Translations under genes and position numbers: made by a program
The notes under the pieces: model-generated
The model's database searches: none
What the model was told of the DNA's origin: nothing
The model's input: the letters and a program-made list of their open reading frames with translations, nothing else
Shown: positions 51,534 to 60,941 of the stretch, in pieces
How the letters are laid out: each line of letters starts with the position of its first letter
How positions within the stretch are numbered: the first letter of the stretch is position 1
Assembly (NCBI GenBank): GCA_002328835.1
Contig: DCWN01000026.1
Coordinates: 1-64,000 of the forward strand
Reading direction: 5' to 3'
Length of the DNA: 64,000 nt
From: Acidobacteria bacterium UBA2161
GTDB taxonomy: Bacteria > Acidobacteriota > Vicinamibacteria > Vicinamibacterales > UBA823

Positions 51534-52467
51534 GTTCGGCGATTCGATCGGCAATTCGCTCGGCCAGTTCGAGGGCGCGGCGCCCCTGCGCACCGGTCAC
51601 GCCCGGCTCGCGCTCGTGGCGCACGGCGAGCATGAAGTCCGCGAGCTCGCGCGCGAGCGGCTCCCCACCCGTCACCTCGAGCTTGCCCCCCTCGATGGAA
51701 GGCTCCCCCTCGTCGTCGGTGGCCAAGCGCCACGCTTCGGCCGCCTGGGCGGCATAGTCCACCGACAGGTAGGCCCCCGACTGAAAGAACCTGATCTTGC
51801 GGACCCGGTCGCGGCTGATGCGACTGGCGGTGAGATTCGCGATGCAGCCTGACTCGAACCGGAGCCGGGCGTTGGCGATGTCGATGCGGTCACTCAGAAT
51901 CGGCACGCCCACCGCCTCGACCGAGGCCACGTCGGAATCGAGCATGCCAAGAATGACATCGAGATCGTGAATCATCACGTCGAAGACCACGTCGATGTCG
52001 AGGCTCCGCGACGGAAAAGACCCGAGCCGATGCACCTCGATGAACCGTGGCCGATCGACGAGCGGCGACACCGCCGCCAGCGCCGGATTGAATCGCTCGG
52101 TGTGGCCCACTGCCAGGCAAGCGCCGGAACGTTTTGCCGCGGCCAGCATCTCGTCGGCTTCGGCCACGCTGCTCGCCATCGGCTTCTCGACGAGCACCGG
52201 GACGCCCGCCTCGAGGAACGGTTTGGCGATCTCCAGGTGCTTCTCGGTGGGCACGGCGATCGTCACGGCGTCCACCTGCCCCTCGATCGCCTTGACATCC
52301 GTCTCGGCCCTCGCCGACGTTCCGTGGGCCGCTTCGAGCGCCCGTTCTTGGTTGAGGTCGACCGTCGCCACCAGGTCCACGTCCGACAGCGACGAGAGGA
52401 GGCGAGCATGGTGGCGGCCAACGTGCCCCACCCCGACGACCGCGACCCGCAGTGAACGTTCGGTCAC
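51526..52467 (-). CDS. Gfo/Idh/MocA-family oxidoreductase in the lipid A locus
   Basis: NAD(P)-dependent sugar oxidoreductase fold: VAVVGVGHVGRHHARLL (nucleotide binding), VPVLVEKPMASSVAEADEML (EKP motif), VGHTERFNPAL, and a C-terminal domain with DVMIHDLDVILGML. 313 residues. Its position directly after lpxI suggests a lipid A-related role. The best-known example is GnnA, which with aminotransferase GnnB makes the 3-amino sugar for amide-linked lipid A; no GnnB is in the window, so this is a hypothesis. Confidence 0.8.
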   Translation of the reverse strand: MTERSLRVAVVGVGHVGRHHARLLSSLSDVDLVATVDLNQERALEAAHGTSARAETDVKAIEGQVDAVTIAVPTEKHLEIAKPFLEAGVPVLVEKPMASSVAEADEMLAAAKRSGACLAVGHTERFNPALAAVSPLVDRPRFIEVHRLGSFPSRSLDIDVVFDVMIHDLDVILGMLDSDVASVEAVGVPILSDRIDIANARLRFESGCIANLTASRISRDRVRKIRFFQSGAYLSVDYAAQAAEAWRLATDDEGEPSIEGGKLEVTGGEPLARELADFMLAVRHEREPGVTGAQGRRALELAERIADRIAEHV

Positions 52468-53321
52468 TTAGCCTCCTCACGTGCGTTGCGCGACCGGCCC
52501 ACGACCGAGAGTCCGGCGTCGTTGGCGGCACGGATGAACGCGTCTGGGTCGACGATCAACGTCTTCCCCGCGTCGATCGACAACGCCGAGGCCTGGGCCT
52601 CGCGCATCGCCTCGACGGTCGGGACGCCGACAACTGGCACGTCGAACCGCATGTCCTGATTCGGCTTGGCCACCTTCACCACCCGGACACCCGGCCCGGC
52701 GAGCCGACCGGCCCGCGCGATGACTTCATCGGTACCCTCCATCGCCTCGACCGCCACGACCGCCTTGTCCTTGACGACCACCGTCTGACCGAGGTCGAGG
52801 CCGGCGACGGCGTCGGCCATCCGGTACCCGAACGCGAAGTCCGCCGACTCCTCGGCCGTGAGCTCGCGCTCGGTCAACGTGCCGGCAGCGGCCAGCAACG
52901 GCTGGAGGAACGCCGTCGAATCGACGAGCGTGATGCCGTGGTCCGCGAGCACATCGGCAATCGCGGAGAGCACGGCATCGGTCGACTTCGCCCGCAGGCG
53001 CTTGAGCACCGACAGCAGCGTCAGGTCGGGCATCACGCCCGCAAACAGCTTGACGTGCTTCACCTGGCCGGCCATGACGGCCTCGGTGACGCCCGCCTCT
53101 CGCAGCACGGCGATGCACTTTCCCAGCTGCCCCAGGGACATCCAGTGGACGGCCGTGTCCGACGCGCCGGCCGCCACCTGATTCAGCTCGGGATCGGCCT
53201 CTTCCTGGATCGCCACCACGGTGACGGCGCGGCCCAGGCGGCGCGCGGCGTCGAGCACCAGAAACGGAAAACGGCCGTTGCCCGCGATGACCCCGATCGG
53301 GGGGCCGGCCTCGCTACTCAT
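52464..53321 (-). CDS. lpxI: UDP-2,3-diacylglucosamine hydrolase LpxI
   Basis: Cleaves UDP-2,3-diacylglucosamine to lipid X in lipid A synthesis; the non-homologous alternative to LpxH. Evidence: IGVIAGNGRFPFLVLDAAR at the start, AVMAGQVKHVKLF, LLSVLKRLRAKSTDAVLSAI and a C-terminal domain with RFDVPVVGVPTVEAMREA. 285 residues. It overlaps the FabZ-LpxA gene by 8 bp and the oxidoreductase by 4 bp. lpxA-lpxI adjacency is the standard context. Confidence 0.95.
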   Translation of the reverse strand: MSSEAGPPIGVIAGNGRFPFLVLDAARRLGRAVTVVAIQEEADPELNQVAAGASDTAVHWMSLGQLGKCIAVLREAGVTEAVMAGQVKHVKLFAGVMPDLTLLSVLKRLRAKSTDAVLSAIADVLADHGITLVDSTAFLQPLLAAAGTLTERELTAEESADFAFGYRMADAVAGLDLGQTVVVKDKAVVAVEAMEGTDEVIARAGRLAGPGVRVVKVAKPNQDMRFDVPVVGVPTVEAMREAQASALSIDAGKTLIVDPDAFIRAANDAGLSVVGRSRNAREEAK

Positions 53322-54570
53322 CGTCGAGCGGCTCGTCTTCGTGCCGGCGTCGGCCCGCCCGGCGCAGGCCGACGCCGCGCTTCGACGACCGGATGAACGT
53401 CACCAGGTAGTCCACCTCGGCACACGCCAAGGCGGGATCGCTCTCGATCTGCACCAGTGCCTGACTCGTGTTCAGCTTCGATTGCAGCAGATAGCGATAC
53501 GTTCGCTTGAGCTTGGTGATCAACTCCGGAGAGAACCCGCGCCGAATGAGACCGATCGTGTTCACCCCGTAGACGCGCGCGCGATTGCCGACCGTCCGCG
53601 CGAACGGCAGCGCGTCACGGGTGACGACCGAGAACCCACCCACGAACGCGTGGGCCCCAACCCGGCAGAACTGATGCACTCCGGACAGCGCGCTGATCGT
53701 CGCGTAGTCTTCCACCGACACATGGCCACCCAGCGTCGCGCCGTTCCCGAAGATGGTGTGACCGCCGACCCGGCAGTCATGGGCAATGTGCGCGTACGCC
53801 ATGAACAGGTTGTCATCGCCGATCCGCGTCTCGCCGCCGCCCCCGTCGGTGCCCCGATGGACCGTGACGAATTCCCGGAAGACGTTGCGCGCGCCCACCT
53901 TCAGGCGGCTGGACTCGCCGTGGAACTTGAGATCCTGAGGAATCAGACCAATCGACGCGCAGGGGAACACCTTCGTGTCGTCACCGATCTCTGTCCAGCC
54001 GTCCACCACCGCAGAGGCCCCGATCTGGCAACGTCGGCCCAGCGTGACGTGCTCGCCGATGACGGCGTGCGGTCCGATGACGCTGCCGGCGCCGAGCGTG
54101 GCACCGGGCGCCACCCGGGCCGACGGATCGATGTCGACATCGGCGTCGGTCAGGCCGAACAGCAGCTTCGCTTCAGCGACCAGCTCGTCCTCGACGAACG
54201 CCTTAGCGTGGGCGCGGGCTTCGGTGGTGGTGGCCTCGCCCATCGTCACCTCGAGCCTGAGCCGATCGCCCGGAACGACCTGATGCCGGAATTTCGCGGC
54301 ATCCACGCCCTGCAGCCAGGCGCGCTGTGCCGGGCGGTCGGTGTCCTGGAAGAAGAGGATCGTCGCGACCTGGGCGAACGCCTCGATCATGAGGACACCC
54401 GGCATGAGGGGTGTCCCCGGAAAATGCCCCTGGAAGAATTCCTCGTTGACCGTGACGTTCTTCATCCCGACGATGCGCCGGCCGGGCTCGTGGTCCACGA
54501 CCGCGTCGACGAGGAAGGACGGATACCGGTAATTGAGCCTATCGAGCGTCGCCGGGATGTCGATCGGCAC
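53314..54570 (-). CDS. FabZ-LpxA fusion: hydroxyacyl-ACP dehydratase and UDP-GlcNAc acyltransferase
   Basis: One 418-residue chain. Residues about 1-145 are FabZ with the hot-dog signature GHFPGTPLMPGVLMIEAFAQ (catalytic His and Glu present). From about 148 comes a left-handed beta-helix with LpxA features: DPSARVAPGATLGAGSVIGP, CASIGLIPQDLKFHG, FREFVTVHRGT and AYAHIAHDCRVGGH (catalytic His), then a helical C-terminus. FabZ draws hydroxyacyl-ACP toward fatty acids while LpxA takes it for lipid A, so the fusion ties two enzymes that compete for one substrate. A Lys/Arg-rich tail ends the protein. lpxD, usually next to it, is missing here. Confidence 0.95.
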   Translation of the reverse strand: MPIDIPATLDRLNYRYPSFLVDAVVDHEPGRRIVGMKNVTVNEEFFQGHFPGTPLMPGVLMIEAFAQVATILFFQDTDRPAQRAWLQGVDAAKFRHQVVPGDRLRLEVTMGEATTTEARAHAKAFVEDELVAEAKLLFGLTDADVDIDPSARVAPGATLGAGSVIGPHAVIGEHVTLGRRCQIGASAVVDGWTEIGDDTKVFPCASIGLIPQDLKFHGESSRLKVGARNVFREFVTVHRGTDGGGGETRIGDDNLFMAYAHIAHDCRVGGHTIFGNGATLGGHVSVEDYATISALSGVHQFCRVGAHAFVGGFSVVTRDALPFARTVGNRARVYGVNTIGLIRRGFSPELITKLKRTYRYLLQSKLNTSQALVQIESDPALACAEVDYLVTFIRSSKRGVGLRRAGRRRHEDEPLDDE

Positions 54571-54660
54571 GGGGTCCCTGGGGCCGTGTGGTGGAGATGT
54601 CGGGAACTGACAGGCGGCGCCGGTGCCGCCGCTCGCAGACTCGCCGCGCGTGGGCGTGCG

Positions 54661-55242
54661 CTACGGCTGTGGCTGAGCAGCGCCCCCGGCCGCGGCGTGC
54701 GCGGCGTCGAACCGAGTGATCACATCGTCAGTGATGTCGAGGCCAGGCGCGCTCCAGACGACGCCGGAGTCACTGACGCTCAACACGAGATGCAGCCCTT
54801 TCTCGGCGGACACCTCGGCGATGACGGGAATCAGATCGTCCTGGAAACTGACCTGCAACTGCTCCTGGAGCGTTTGCACCTCGATCTGCGCATCTTCAGT
54901 GGCGCGCTGAATGTCGACCTGCATCCGGCCGATCTCGCGCTCGAGCTGCGCCCGGGCCGTGTCGCTCATCACGGTGCCGCCCTGCTGCAGCTTCTGCTGG
55001 CTCGCCTGGAGCGCCTCGTTCATCGTGTTGAGTTCGGTGAGCTTCTCCTCGTTCAACGCCTGCACCTGCGCGGCAAGTTCCTGCCCGCTGGCCGACTCGG
55101 CGGCGATGCGGGGCACGTTGACCCAGGCCAGAACGGCCCCCTCAGGTAGCGCCGCCTGGGCCTCCTGCCCAGCCGCCCACACCTGGCCGCCTCCGATGCC
55201 AAGCGCGAACAACGACATTGCGACGACACTCGAGACTTTCAT
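54661..55242 (-). CDS. skp: Periplasmic chaperone Skp/OmpH
   Basis: Holds unfolded outer-membrane proteins for BamA. Signal peptide (VVAMSLFALGIGGGQVWAAG), then VLAWVNVPRIAAESASGQEL and a long predicted coiled coil of about 90 residues (QVQALNEEKLTELNTMNEAL and ARAQLEREIGRMQVDIQRA), the Skp tentacles. ATG 55242 follows a GAAAGGGA ribosome site; an upstream in-frame codon at 55284 adds 14 unlikely residues. 193 residues, directly downstream of bamA as usual. Confidence 0.9.
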   Translation of the reverse strand: MKVSSVVAMSLFALGIGGGQVWAAGQEAQAALPEGAVLAWVNVPRIAAESASGQELAAQVQALNEEKLTELNTMNEALQASQQKLQQGGTVMSDTARAQLEREIGRMQVDIQRATEDAQIEVQTLQEQLQVSFQDDLIPVIAEVSAEKGLHLVLSVSDSGVVWSAPGLDITDDVITRFDAAHAAAGGAAQPQP

Positions 55243-55346
55243 CGACTGATTCCCTTTCAGGGGATGCACAGGACACCCCGCCAACGTCCATTCACCGCCG
55301 ACCGCGCCGCGGCCGGCGACCCGCCGCAGATCAAAAACAGCCTGGT

Positions 55347-55352
55347 ATTGTA
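55347..55352 (-). promoter_or_regulatory. Candidate promoter of the skp-lpxA-mqn block
   Basis: TACAAT -10 on the minus strand with CGGACA 18 bp upstream (55371-55376) as -35, inside the 171-bp bamA-skp gap. It predicts a leader of about 100 nt. It could drive the whole overlapping skp to ubiE run independently of clpC-bamA. Confidence 0.5.
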
Positions 55353-55413
55353 CACCGTTCAGCGTCGATCTGTCCGATTCCGGCGACGATCGTCGGCACC
55401 GAGAACGACCGGC

Positions 55414-58002
55414 CTAGAACGACGAGCCCACGGCGAACCGGAAATTGAACGCCTGCTCCGGCCTGAACGTATTGTCCAGCACGCCCTCGCGGTGCGGGTT
55501 ATACGCGAAGATCAGACGGAACGGTACGTTCATCACCGGCATCAGGAACCGCAACTCGGCCCCGGTCGACGTCTTGAAGTCACCGAGCGAGAAACGCTGA
55601 CCGGTGTTCTGCACCTGACCGGTGTCGTAGAAGAAGATCAGCCGCATCGGCTGGCCGAGCATGATCAGGTATTCGCCCGTCATGAGCAGACTCTTGTTGC
55701 CTCCCAGCACGAGCCCCGTCACCGGATCGCGCGGGCCGACGGTGCGCAGGTCGAACCCGCGGATGCTGTACTCCCCGCCGAGGTAGAGCCGCTCGAAGAG
55801 CGGCAGGATCCGCGTGTCACCGTAAGGCGCGATGTACTCGGTCTCGAACCGGAGGCCGAACGACGCCGTCGGCGTGTGAGGAATGTACCAGATGCTCTCG
55901 AAGCGCGGCTTGTAGAAGGCCGTGTTGCCACCCAGACCCGCCAGTTCGATCGCCCCGATGATCCGCTTGCCGGCGCTCGGAAAAATCGGGTGGTCGATCG
56001 TGTTGTGCAGGAACCCGGGCGTCACCTTGCTGACCTTTCGCCTGCCGTTCACGCCGATGAGCAGCGAATCCTGGAGGAAGGGGTTGAACTGCAACACGAG
56101 CGGATCGCTGAACAGCGGATTCAATTCGCTGACGCGCACCTGTTCGTAGCTGTACCCGAACGAGAGGCGCGTGAAGTTGGCGATCGGCTTGCTCACGTTG
56201 AAATTGCCGCCGAGCGACGCCTGCGTGAACTGCCCGATGAACTCCAGCTTCGTCTTGTAGACGCTGAAGCCGGCCGCGATGTTGCGGTCGAACAGGAACG
56301 GCTCGGTGAATCCGACGACGAAGTTCTGCGCCCGGGAGCCGCTTTGCAGCGACACGGTCACGGTCTCGCCCCGTCCCAGGAAGTTCGACGTGCCGAACGA
56401 TAGCTGCCCGAAAAAGCCGTCGAATTCCGAGATGCCGGCGCCGAACGTGATCTGGTTCCGGTTCTGCTCTTCGAGCGGAAAGCGCAGGTTGACTTCGTTC
56501 TCGTCCTCGCCGCTCTTCTCGACGTCGACCGCATCCTCTTCCAGCGGGAGAAAGTACCCGAGCTGATTCAGCCGGCGGACGCTCATCTTGAGCATCTCGG
56601 TGTTGAACACGCCACCCTCGAAGACCCGCATCTCCCGGCGAATGACCTTGTCGCGCGTTGTCGTATTACCCGCGAAATCAATCCGGTTGACGAAGTACTG
56701 CTCGCCTTCCTCCGCCCGAATCATTACATCCACGACCGGCGGCACATCGAGACGTTCCACCGTGCCGTTCTCCGCGATCTGCTGATCGCGGGGTGAGAGA
56801 TCCGGAAACGCGACGAACTCCATGTAGCCGCCGGCACCGTAGAGCGCCTGCGCGCGCTCGATGCCTTCGCGAATGGTTTCTTCGCTGTAGAAGTCGTCTT
56901 CCTGGATGTCGAACTGGGCGCGCAGGGCCTCCTCCCGCAGGATCTCGACGCCTTCGAACTCGAGGTCGCCCAAGCGATACTGGCGGCCCTCGGAGACCGG
57001 AATCCGCATCTTCACGAAGCGCTGCCGGCCGTCCCCGGAGTCCTCGAGCGTCGTCAGTTCGGGCTGCCCCACCTGGGCCCGCACGTACCCCTGGTTCCGG
57101 TAGTGCTGGACGATGGCGTCGGCGTCTTCGGCGAACCGGTGCTCCTTGTAGATGCCCCGGTCGGAGAAGATGGAGATCGGCCAGATGCGCGGCGTCGTGT
57201 TCGCCTTCATCTGCTTGCGCAACGCGCCGTCGCTCTCCTTTTCGTTCCCCGAGAACTCGATCTCACGGATCTGGGTTTCGGGACCATCCTCGATCGTGAA
57301 GACCAGGCGGACGCGCTTCGGCCCGCCGGCCACCGTCTCGATTTCGTGGGTGACCACCGGGTCGTGGTAGCCCGCTTCGGCGAGCATGACGCGAACAATC
57401 GTCTTCGCCTTCTGGATGAGCGCCGTGTCGATGAAGGTGTCGAGCTGAATCGCGGCCTCGGCTTGCGTCAGCGCCTCCTCGATCTTCGACCGGTCGAGTT
57501 CCTCGGACCCTTCGAACTCGACGACGCGCACCCGCTCGCGCTCCTCCATGTTGTAGATGATGTTCCGACCGATGACACCGTTCGGATACGGCTCGTCGTT
57601 GTACTCGATCGTCAGATCGTCGAGAAATCCGGTCGCCCAGAGGTTTCGAAAGTCATCCAGGACCTGTTGCTCGTCGTACTCGCGCCAGACGTTCTCCTGC
57701 GAGCTACTCGGCCGCGTCGAGATGTAGAAGAGATAGGTCGACGGCTCGATGGAGGGGACGTTGCCCTGGGCCGGAAACGCGATCTGGATCGTGCGGACCA
57801 CCGGCGGTGACCCTTCGGGCGGCATCGAGACGGCGGCCTGGGCATCGGCCGCCGCGATGAGCGCCGCCGTCCCCGCCTGCGCCGCCGCCGAACCGGGCCA
57901 GAGCCCTGCGAGGAGCAGCACGGCCGCCGCGGGCGCAGCCCACCGGATCCGCGCAGCCGTGTCCCGGCCGCTCCGTCGTCCCATCTTCACGTTCCGTCTC
58001 AC
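55414..58002 (-). CDS. bamA: Outer-membrane protein assembly factor BamA
   Basis: Inserts beta-barrels into the outer membrane. Signal peptide (AAVLLLAGLWPGSAAAQAG), several POTRA domains (for example VRVVEFEGSEELDRSKIEE, IREIEFSGNEKESDGAL and YRLGDLEFEGVEILREEAL, VNRIDFAGNTTTRDKVIRRE), then the 16-stranded barrel with the lid-lock IRGF motif (GGEYSIRGFDLRTVGP) and a C-terminal Phe. 862 residues. GTG 58002 is given; ATG 57984 is the likelier initiator by ribosome-site spacing. It begins 7 bp after clpC, an unusual neighbour. Confidence 0.96.
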   Translation of the reverse strand: MRRNVKMGRRSGRDTAARIRWAAPAAAVLLLAGLWPGSAAAQAGTAALIAAADAQAAVSMPPEGSPPVVRTIQIAFPAQGNVPSIEPSTYLFYISTRPSSSQENVWREYDEQQVLDDFRNLWATGFLDDLTIEYNDEPYPNGVIGRNIIYNMEERERVRVVEFEGSEELDRSKIEEALTQAEAAIQLDTFIDTALIQKAKTIVRVMLAEAGYHDPVVTHEIETVAGGPKRVRLVFTIEDGPETQIREIEFSGNEKESDGALRKQMKANTTPRIWPISIFSDRGIYKEHRFAEDADAIVQHYRNQGYVRAQVGQPELTTLEDSGDGRQRFVKMRIPVSEGRQYRLGDLEFEGVEILREEALRAQFDIQEDDFYSEETIREGIERAQALYGAGGYMEFVAFPDLSPRDQQIAENGTVERLDVPPVVDVMIRAEEGEQYFVNRIDFAGNTTTRDKVIRREMRVFEGGVFNTEMLKMSVRRLNQLGYFLPLEEDAVDVEKSGEDENEVNLRFPLEEQNRNQITFGAGISEFDGFFGQLSFGTSNFLGRGETVTVSLQSGSRAQNFVVGFTEPFLFDRNIAAGFSVYKTKLEFIGQFTQASLGGNFNVSKPIANFTRLSFGYSYEQVRVSELNPLFSDPLVLQFNPFLQDSLLIGVNGRRKVSKVTPGFLHNTIDHPIFPSAGKRIIGAIELAGLGGNTAFYKPRFESIWYIPHTPTASFGLRFETEYIAPYGDTRILPLFERLYLGGEYSIRGFDLRTVGPRDPVTGLVLGGNKSLLMTGEYLIMLGQPMRLIFFYDTGQVQNTGQRFSLGDFKTSTGAELRFLMPVMNVPFRLIFAYNPHREGVLDNTFRPEQAFNFRFAVGSSF

Positions 58003-58009
58003 TGAGGTC

Positions 58010-60454
58010 TTAGACGTCGTGCACTAGCCGACGGCCTTCCAACTCGCCGTCGGAGGCGCGGTAGGCGAGCGACCCGCCGTCGAGATAGACCTCGACGTCG
58101 CCGCCCATCAGGCGGCCCCGAATCAGCTCCTCCGACAGCGGATCTTCGACATAGCGCTGAATCGCGCGGCGCAGCGGCCGCGCGCCATACGAACGGTCCT
58201 TGCAGGTCTGATCGATGATCCAGCTGATCACCTCGGGCGACAACGCGATCGTCAGCCGGCGGTCGGAAAGATGCTCGTTGAGCTGGGCGACGAGCAGCCG
58301 GGTGATCTGCTCGAGGTCTTCGTCGGTCAACGCCTCGAACACGATCGTTTCGTCGATCCGGTTGATGAATTCCGGATTGAACGTCCGCTTCACCTCGGCC
58401 AGCACCATGTCGCTGACGCTCCGGCTAATCTCCTTGGCGTCGGCCGACTGGAAGCCCAGCGACGCCTTCTTCTGGATATACCGCGCGCCGATGTTCGACG
58501 TCATGATGAGGATGGTGTTCTTGAAATTCACCTTGTTCCCCAGCCCGTCCGTCAGGTGGCCATCCTCGAACACCTGGAGCAGGATGTTGAACAGATCGGG
58601 GTGAGCCTTCTCGATCTCGTCGAGCAGCACGACCGAGTAGGGATTCCGCTTCACCTTCTCGGTGAGCTGGCCGCCCTCTTCGTGGCCGACGTAGCCCGGG
58701 GGTGAGCCGATGAGCTTCGACACCGAGTGCTTCTCCATGTACTCGGACATGTCGAAGCGGATGAGCGCCGAGTCGGCGCCGAACAAGAAGTTGGCCAGCG
58801 CGCGCGCCAACTCGGTCTTCCCGACGCCGGTCGGCCCGAGGAACACGAAGCTGCCCACCGGCCGGTTCGGCGATTTCAAGCCGGCCCGCGAGCGACGGAT
58901 CGCCCGCGCCAGCGCCGAAATCGCTTTTCCCTGACTGACGACCCGGCGGTGCAGTTCGTCCTCCATCCGAAGCAGCCTGTCGCCCTCGTCCTGATTGATC
59001 GACGTGATCGGCACGCCGGTCCACTTGGAGACGACCTCATCGATCTCCTGCTTGCCGACGACGGCACGACGGGTGTTCGACTTCACGTCGAACTTCTCGC
59101 GGACGAACTGGAGATTCTCGCGGGCAATGACCTCCTGCTCCCGGAAGAACTGAGCCTTCTCGTAGTCCTTCTGCGCCGCGGCGCTCTCCATCTGCTCGAC
59201 CGCGACGCGGATGCTCTTGTTGATCTCGCCGAACTCCTCACTGTGGCCGGCGTCGCGCAGCTTGGCGCGCGCACCGGCCTCGTCGACCAGATCGATCGCT
59301 TTGTCCGGCAGGAATCGATCGGTGATGTACCGGCTCGACTGGTAGACCGCGGCCTCGAGGGCATCCTGCGTGTATTCCACGTGGTGGAACGCTTCGTAGC
59401 GGTCCTTCACGCCCAGCAGAATCTGAATCGTCTCGGCTTCGGCGGGCGGATCCACCTTGACCGCCTGGAACCGTCGCTCGAGCGAGCGGTCCTTCTCGAT
59501 GTACTTGCGATACTCGGCCGGGGTCGTGGCGCCGATGCAGCGGATCTCGCCCCGGGACAGGGCCGGCTTGAGAATGTTCGCCGCGTCCAGGGACCCCTCC
59601 GCCGAACCGGCGCCGACCAGCGTGTGCAACTCGTCGATGAAGACGATGATGTTGGGGTTCTCGGTCAACTCCTTCATGATCGCCTTCAGCCGCTCCTCGA
59701 ACTGCCCGCGATACTTCGTCCCCGCAACGATCAGCGAGATGTCAAGCGCAAGCAGGCGCTTGTCGGCCAGGAAGTGCGGCACGTCGCCGTGCACGATCTT
59801 CTGCGCCAGGCCCTCCACGATAGCGGTCTTGCCGACCCCGGGCTCCCCAATGAGCACAGCATTGTTCTTCGTCCGGCGGCAGAGCACCTGCTGCACCCGC
59901 TCCAACTCGGTGTCGCGCCCCACGAGCGGATCCAGCTGGCTCTTCATCGCCGAATCGGTGAGGTCGCGCGAGAACTCGGCCAGCAGCGGGGTCTCCTTCA
60001 CCCGCGTGACGATCGTCTTCTCGTTGAGCAGCGCCACGATGTCCTCGCGGACGCTGTTGAGCCGCATCCCCTTCTCCATCAGAATCGATGCGGCCACCGA
60101 GCGCTCCTCGCGCAGAATGCCCAGCAGTAGATGCTCGGTGCCGATGTAGTTGTGGAGCAGCCGATCGGCCTCCTCGGCCGCGAACTGGAGGACGCGCTTC
60201 GTCTCACCGCTGAACGGGATCTCGACCGACGTCGACACCTTCTCGCGAAAGACCGTGCGCCCCTCGATCTCCTTGCGGATGTTCTCGAGCGACAGGTGCG
60301 AGCGCGCGAAGATCCGGCTGGTGAGCCCCTTGCCCTCGCGGATCAGCCCCAGCAGCAGGTGCTCGGTCTCGATGGAGATGCTCCCGAGCTGACTCGCTTC
60401 GTAGCGCGCGAAGAACAGCACGCGCCGCGCCCGTTCCGTATACCGTTCGAACAT
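58010..60454 (-). CDS. clpC: ATP-dependent Clp protease ATPase subunit ClpC
   Basis: HSP100 unfoldase that feeds ClpP. Tandem Clp-N repeats (residues about 1-145), AAA module 1 with Walker A GEPGVGKTAIVEG and B IIVFIDELH, a UVR/middle region (QKDYEKAQFFREQEVIARE), AAA module 2 with GPTGVGKTELARAL and VVLLDEIEKAHPDLF, and a ClpP-binding LGF loop (KKASLGFQSAD). 814 residues. ClpC rather than ClpB or ClpA is indicated by the short middle domain plus the UVR motif. No McsAB or CtsR partner is nearby. It heads the clpC-bamA pair with a TATAAT promoter. Confidence 0.96.
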   Translation of the reverse strand: MFERYTERARRVLFFARYEASQLGSISIETEHLLLGLIREGKGLTSRIFARSHLSLENIRKEIEGRTVFREKVSTSVEIPFSGETKRVLQFAAEEADRLLHNYIGTEHLLLGILREERSVAASILMEKGMRLNSVREDIVALLNEKTIVTRVKETPLLAEFSRDLTDSAMKSQLDPLVGRDTELERVQQVLCRRTKNNAVLIGEPGVGKTAIVEGLAQKIVHGDVPHFLADKRLLALDISLIVAGTKYRGQFEERLKAIMKELTENPNIIVFIDELHTLVGAGSAEGSLDAANILKPALSRGEIRCIGATTPAEYRKYIEKDRSLERRFQAVKVDPPAEAETIQILLGVKDRYEAFHHVEYTQDALEAAVYQSSRYITDRFLPDKAIDLVDEAGARAKLRDAGHSEEFGEINKSIRVAVEQMESAAAQKDYEKAQFFREQEVIARENLQFVREKFDVKSNTRRAVVGKQEIDEVVSKWTGVPITSINQDEGDRLLRMEDELHRRVVSQGKAISALARAIRRSRAGLKSPNRPVGSFVFLGPTGVGKTELARALANFLFGADSALIRFDMSEYMEKHSVSKLIGSPPGYVGHEEGGQLTEKVKRNPYSVVLLDEIEKAHPDLFNILLQVFEDGHLTDGLGNKVNFKNTILIMTSNIGARYIQKKASLGFQSADAKEISRSVSDMVLAEVKRTFNPEFINRIDETIVFEALTDEDLEQITRLLVAQLNEHLSDRRLTIALSPEVISWIIDQTCKDRSYGARPLRRAIQRYVEDPLSEELIRGRLMGGDVEVYLDGGSLAYRASDGELEGRRLVHDV

Positions 60455-60506
60455 AGAATCTCGTCGTTGCGGCGGCTCTCATCGCCAAGCGCCGCCCCTT
60501 CTAAGC

Positions 60507-60512
60507 ATTATA
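60507..60512 (-). promoter_or_regulatory. -10 box of clpC
   Basis: Perfect TATAAT on the minus strand, 52 nt before the clpC ATG, predicting a leader of about 45 nt. No clear -35 and no CtsR-type direct repeats are visible. Confidence 0.55.
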
Positions 60513-60784
60513 CGGCACGGAGCGCGGAACGACCCGGCCGGATCTGCCGTAATCCCTTCATTCCCTGACGCTTCTGGGGCCGATGCCCTACGGATGATGC
60601 TGGGCGACCTAGCGTGCCCACGCTTCGCGCGGGGCTGGGCAGCGGCACCGTGTCGTGGAGCCCGGTCGGCATCCAGAAACTCCATGCTCATGGCGAAGCG
60701 CCCTGCCGGGCTGCCTCTAGGGCTCTGCCGACGAGGCACCGCCGCCCAGCTGCCGCCTCTTTGGCGAGTGCCGGGGATGCGACC

Positions 60785-60896
60785 GCCGGCGAGTCGCCCG
60801 GAGGGTGGACAGCGCGTCGACGGCCGGAAGCCCTTATCCAGTCCCGATGTTGACGTGCCTGCCGTCGGCGTGCGAGGACTGTCTGAGCTCGGCGCG
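60785..60896 (+). repeat. Dispersed intergenic repeat, copy 2
   Basis: Same orientation as copy 1 at 26466-26574. The 43-bp core (60785-60827) differs from copy 1 at one position. The second block is 60859-60896; the middle has diverged. The spacing between the starts of the two blocks is 74 bp here and 72 bp in copy 1. Confidence 0.75.
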
Positions 60897-60941
60897 TCGC
60901 GCACCGGCGCTCGCCGAAGACCTAGCTCTGGGCTTGAGCCG

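Larger units (their letters stand above)
60455..60941. other. 487-bp intergenic region between lolD and clpC
   Basis: No convincing gene on either strand. It holds the clpC promoter (60507-60512) and copy 2 of the dispersed repeat (60785-60896). The open frames across it lack ribosome sites and protein-like composition. Confidence 0.6.
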
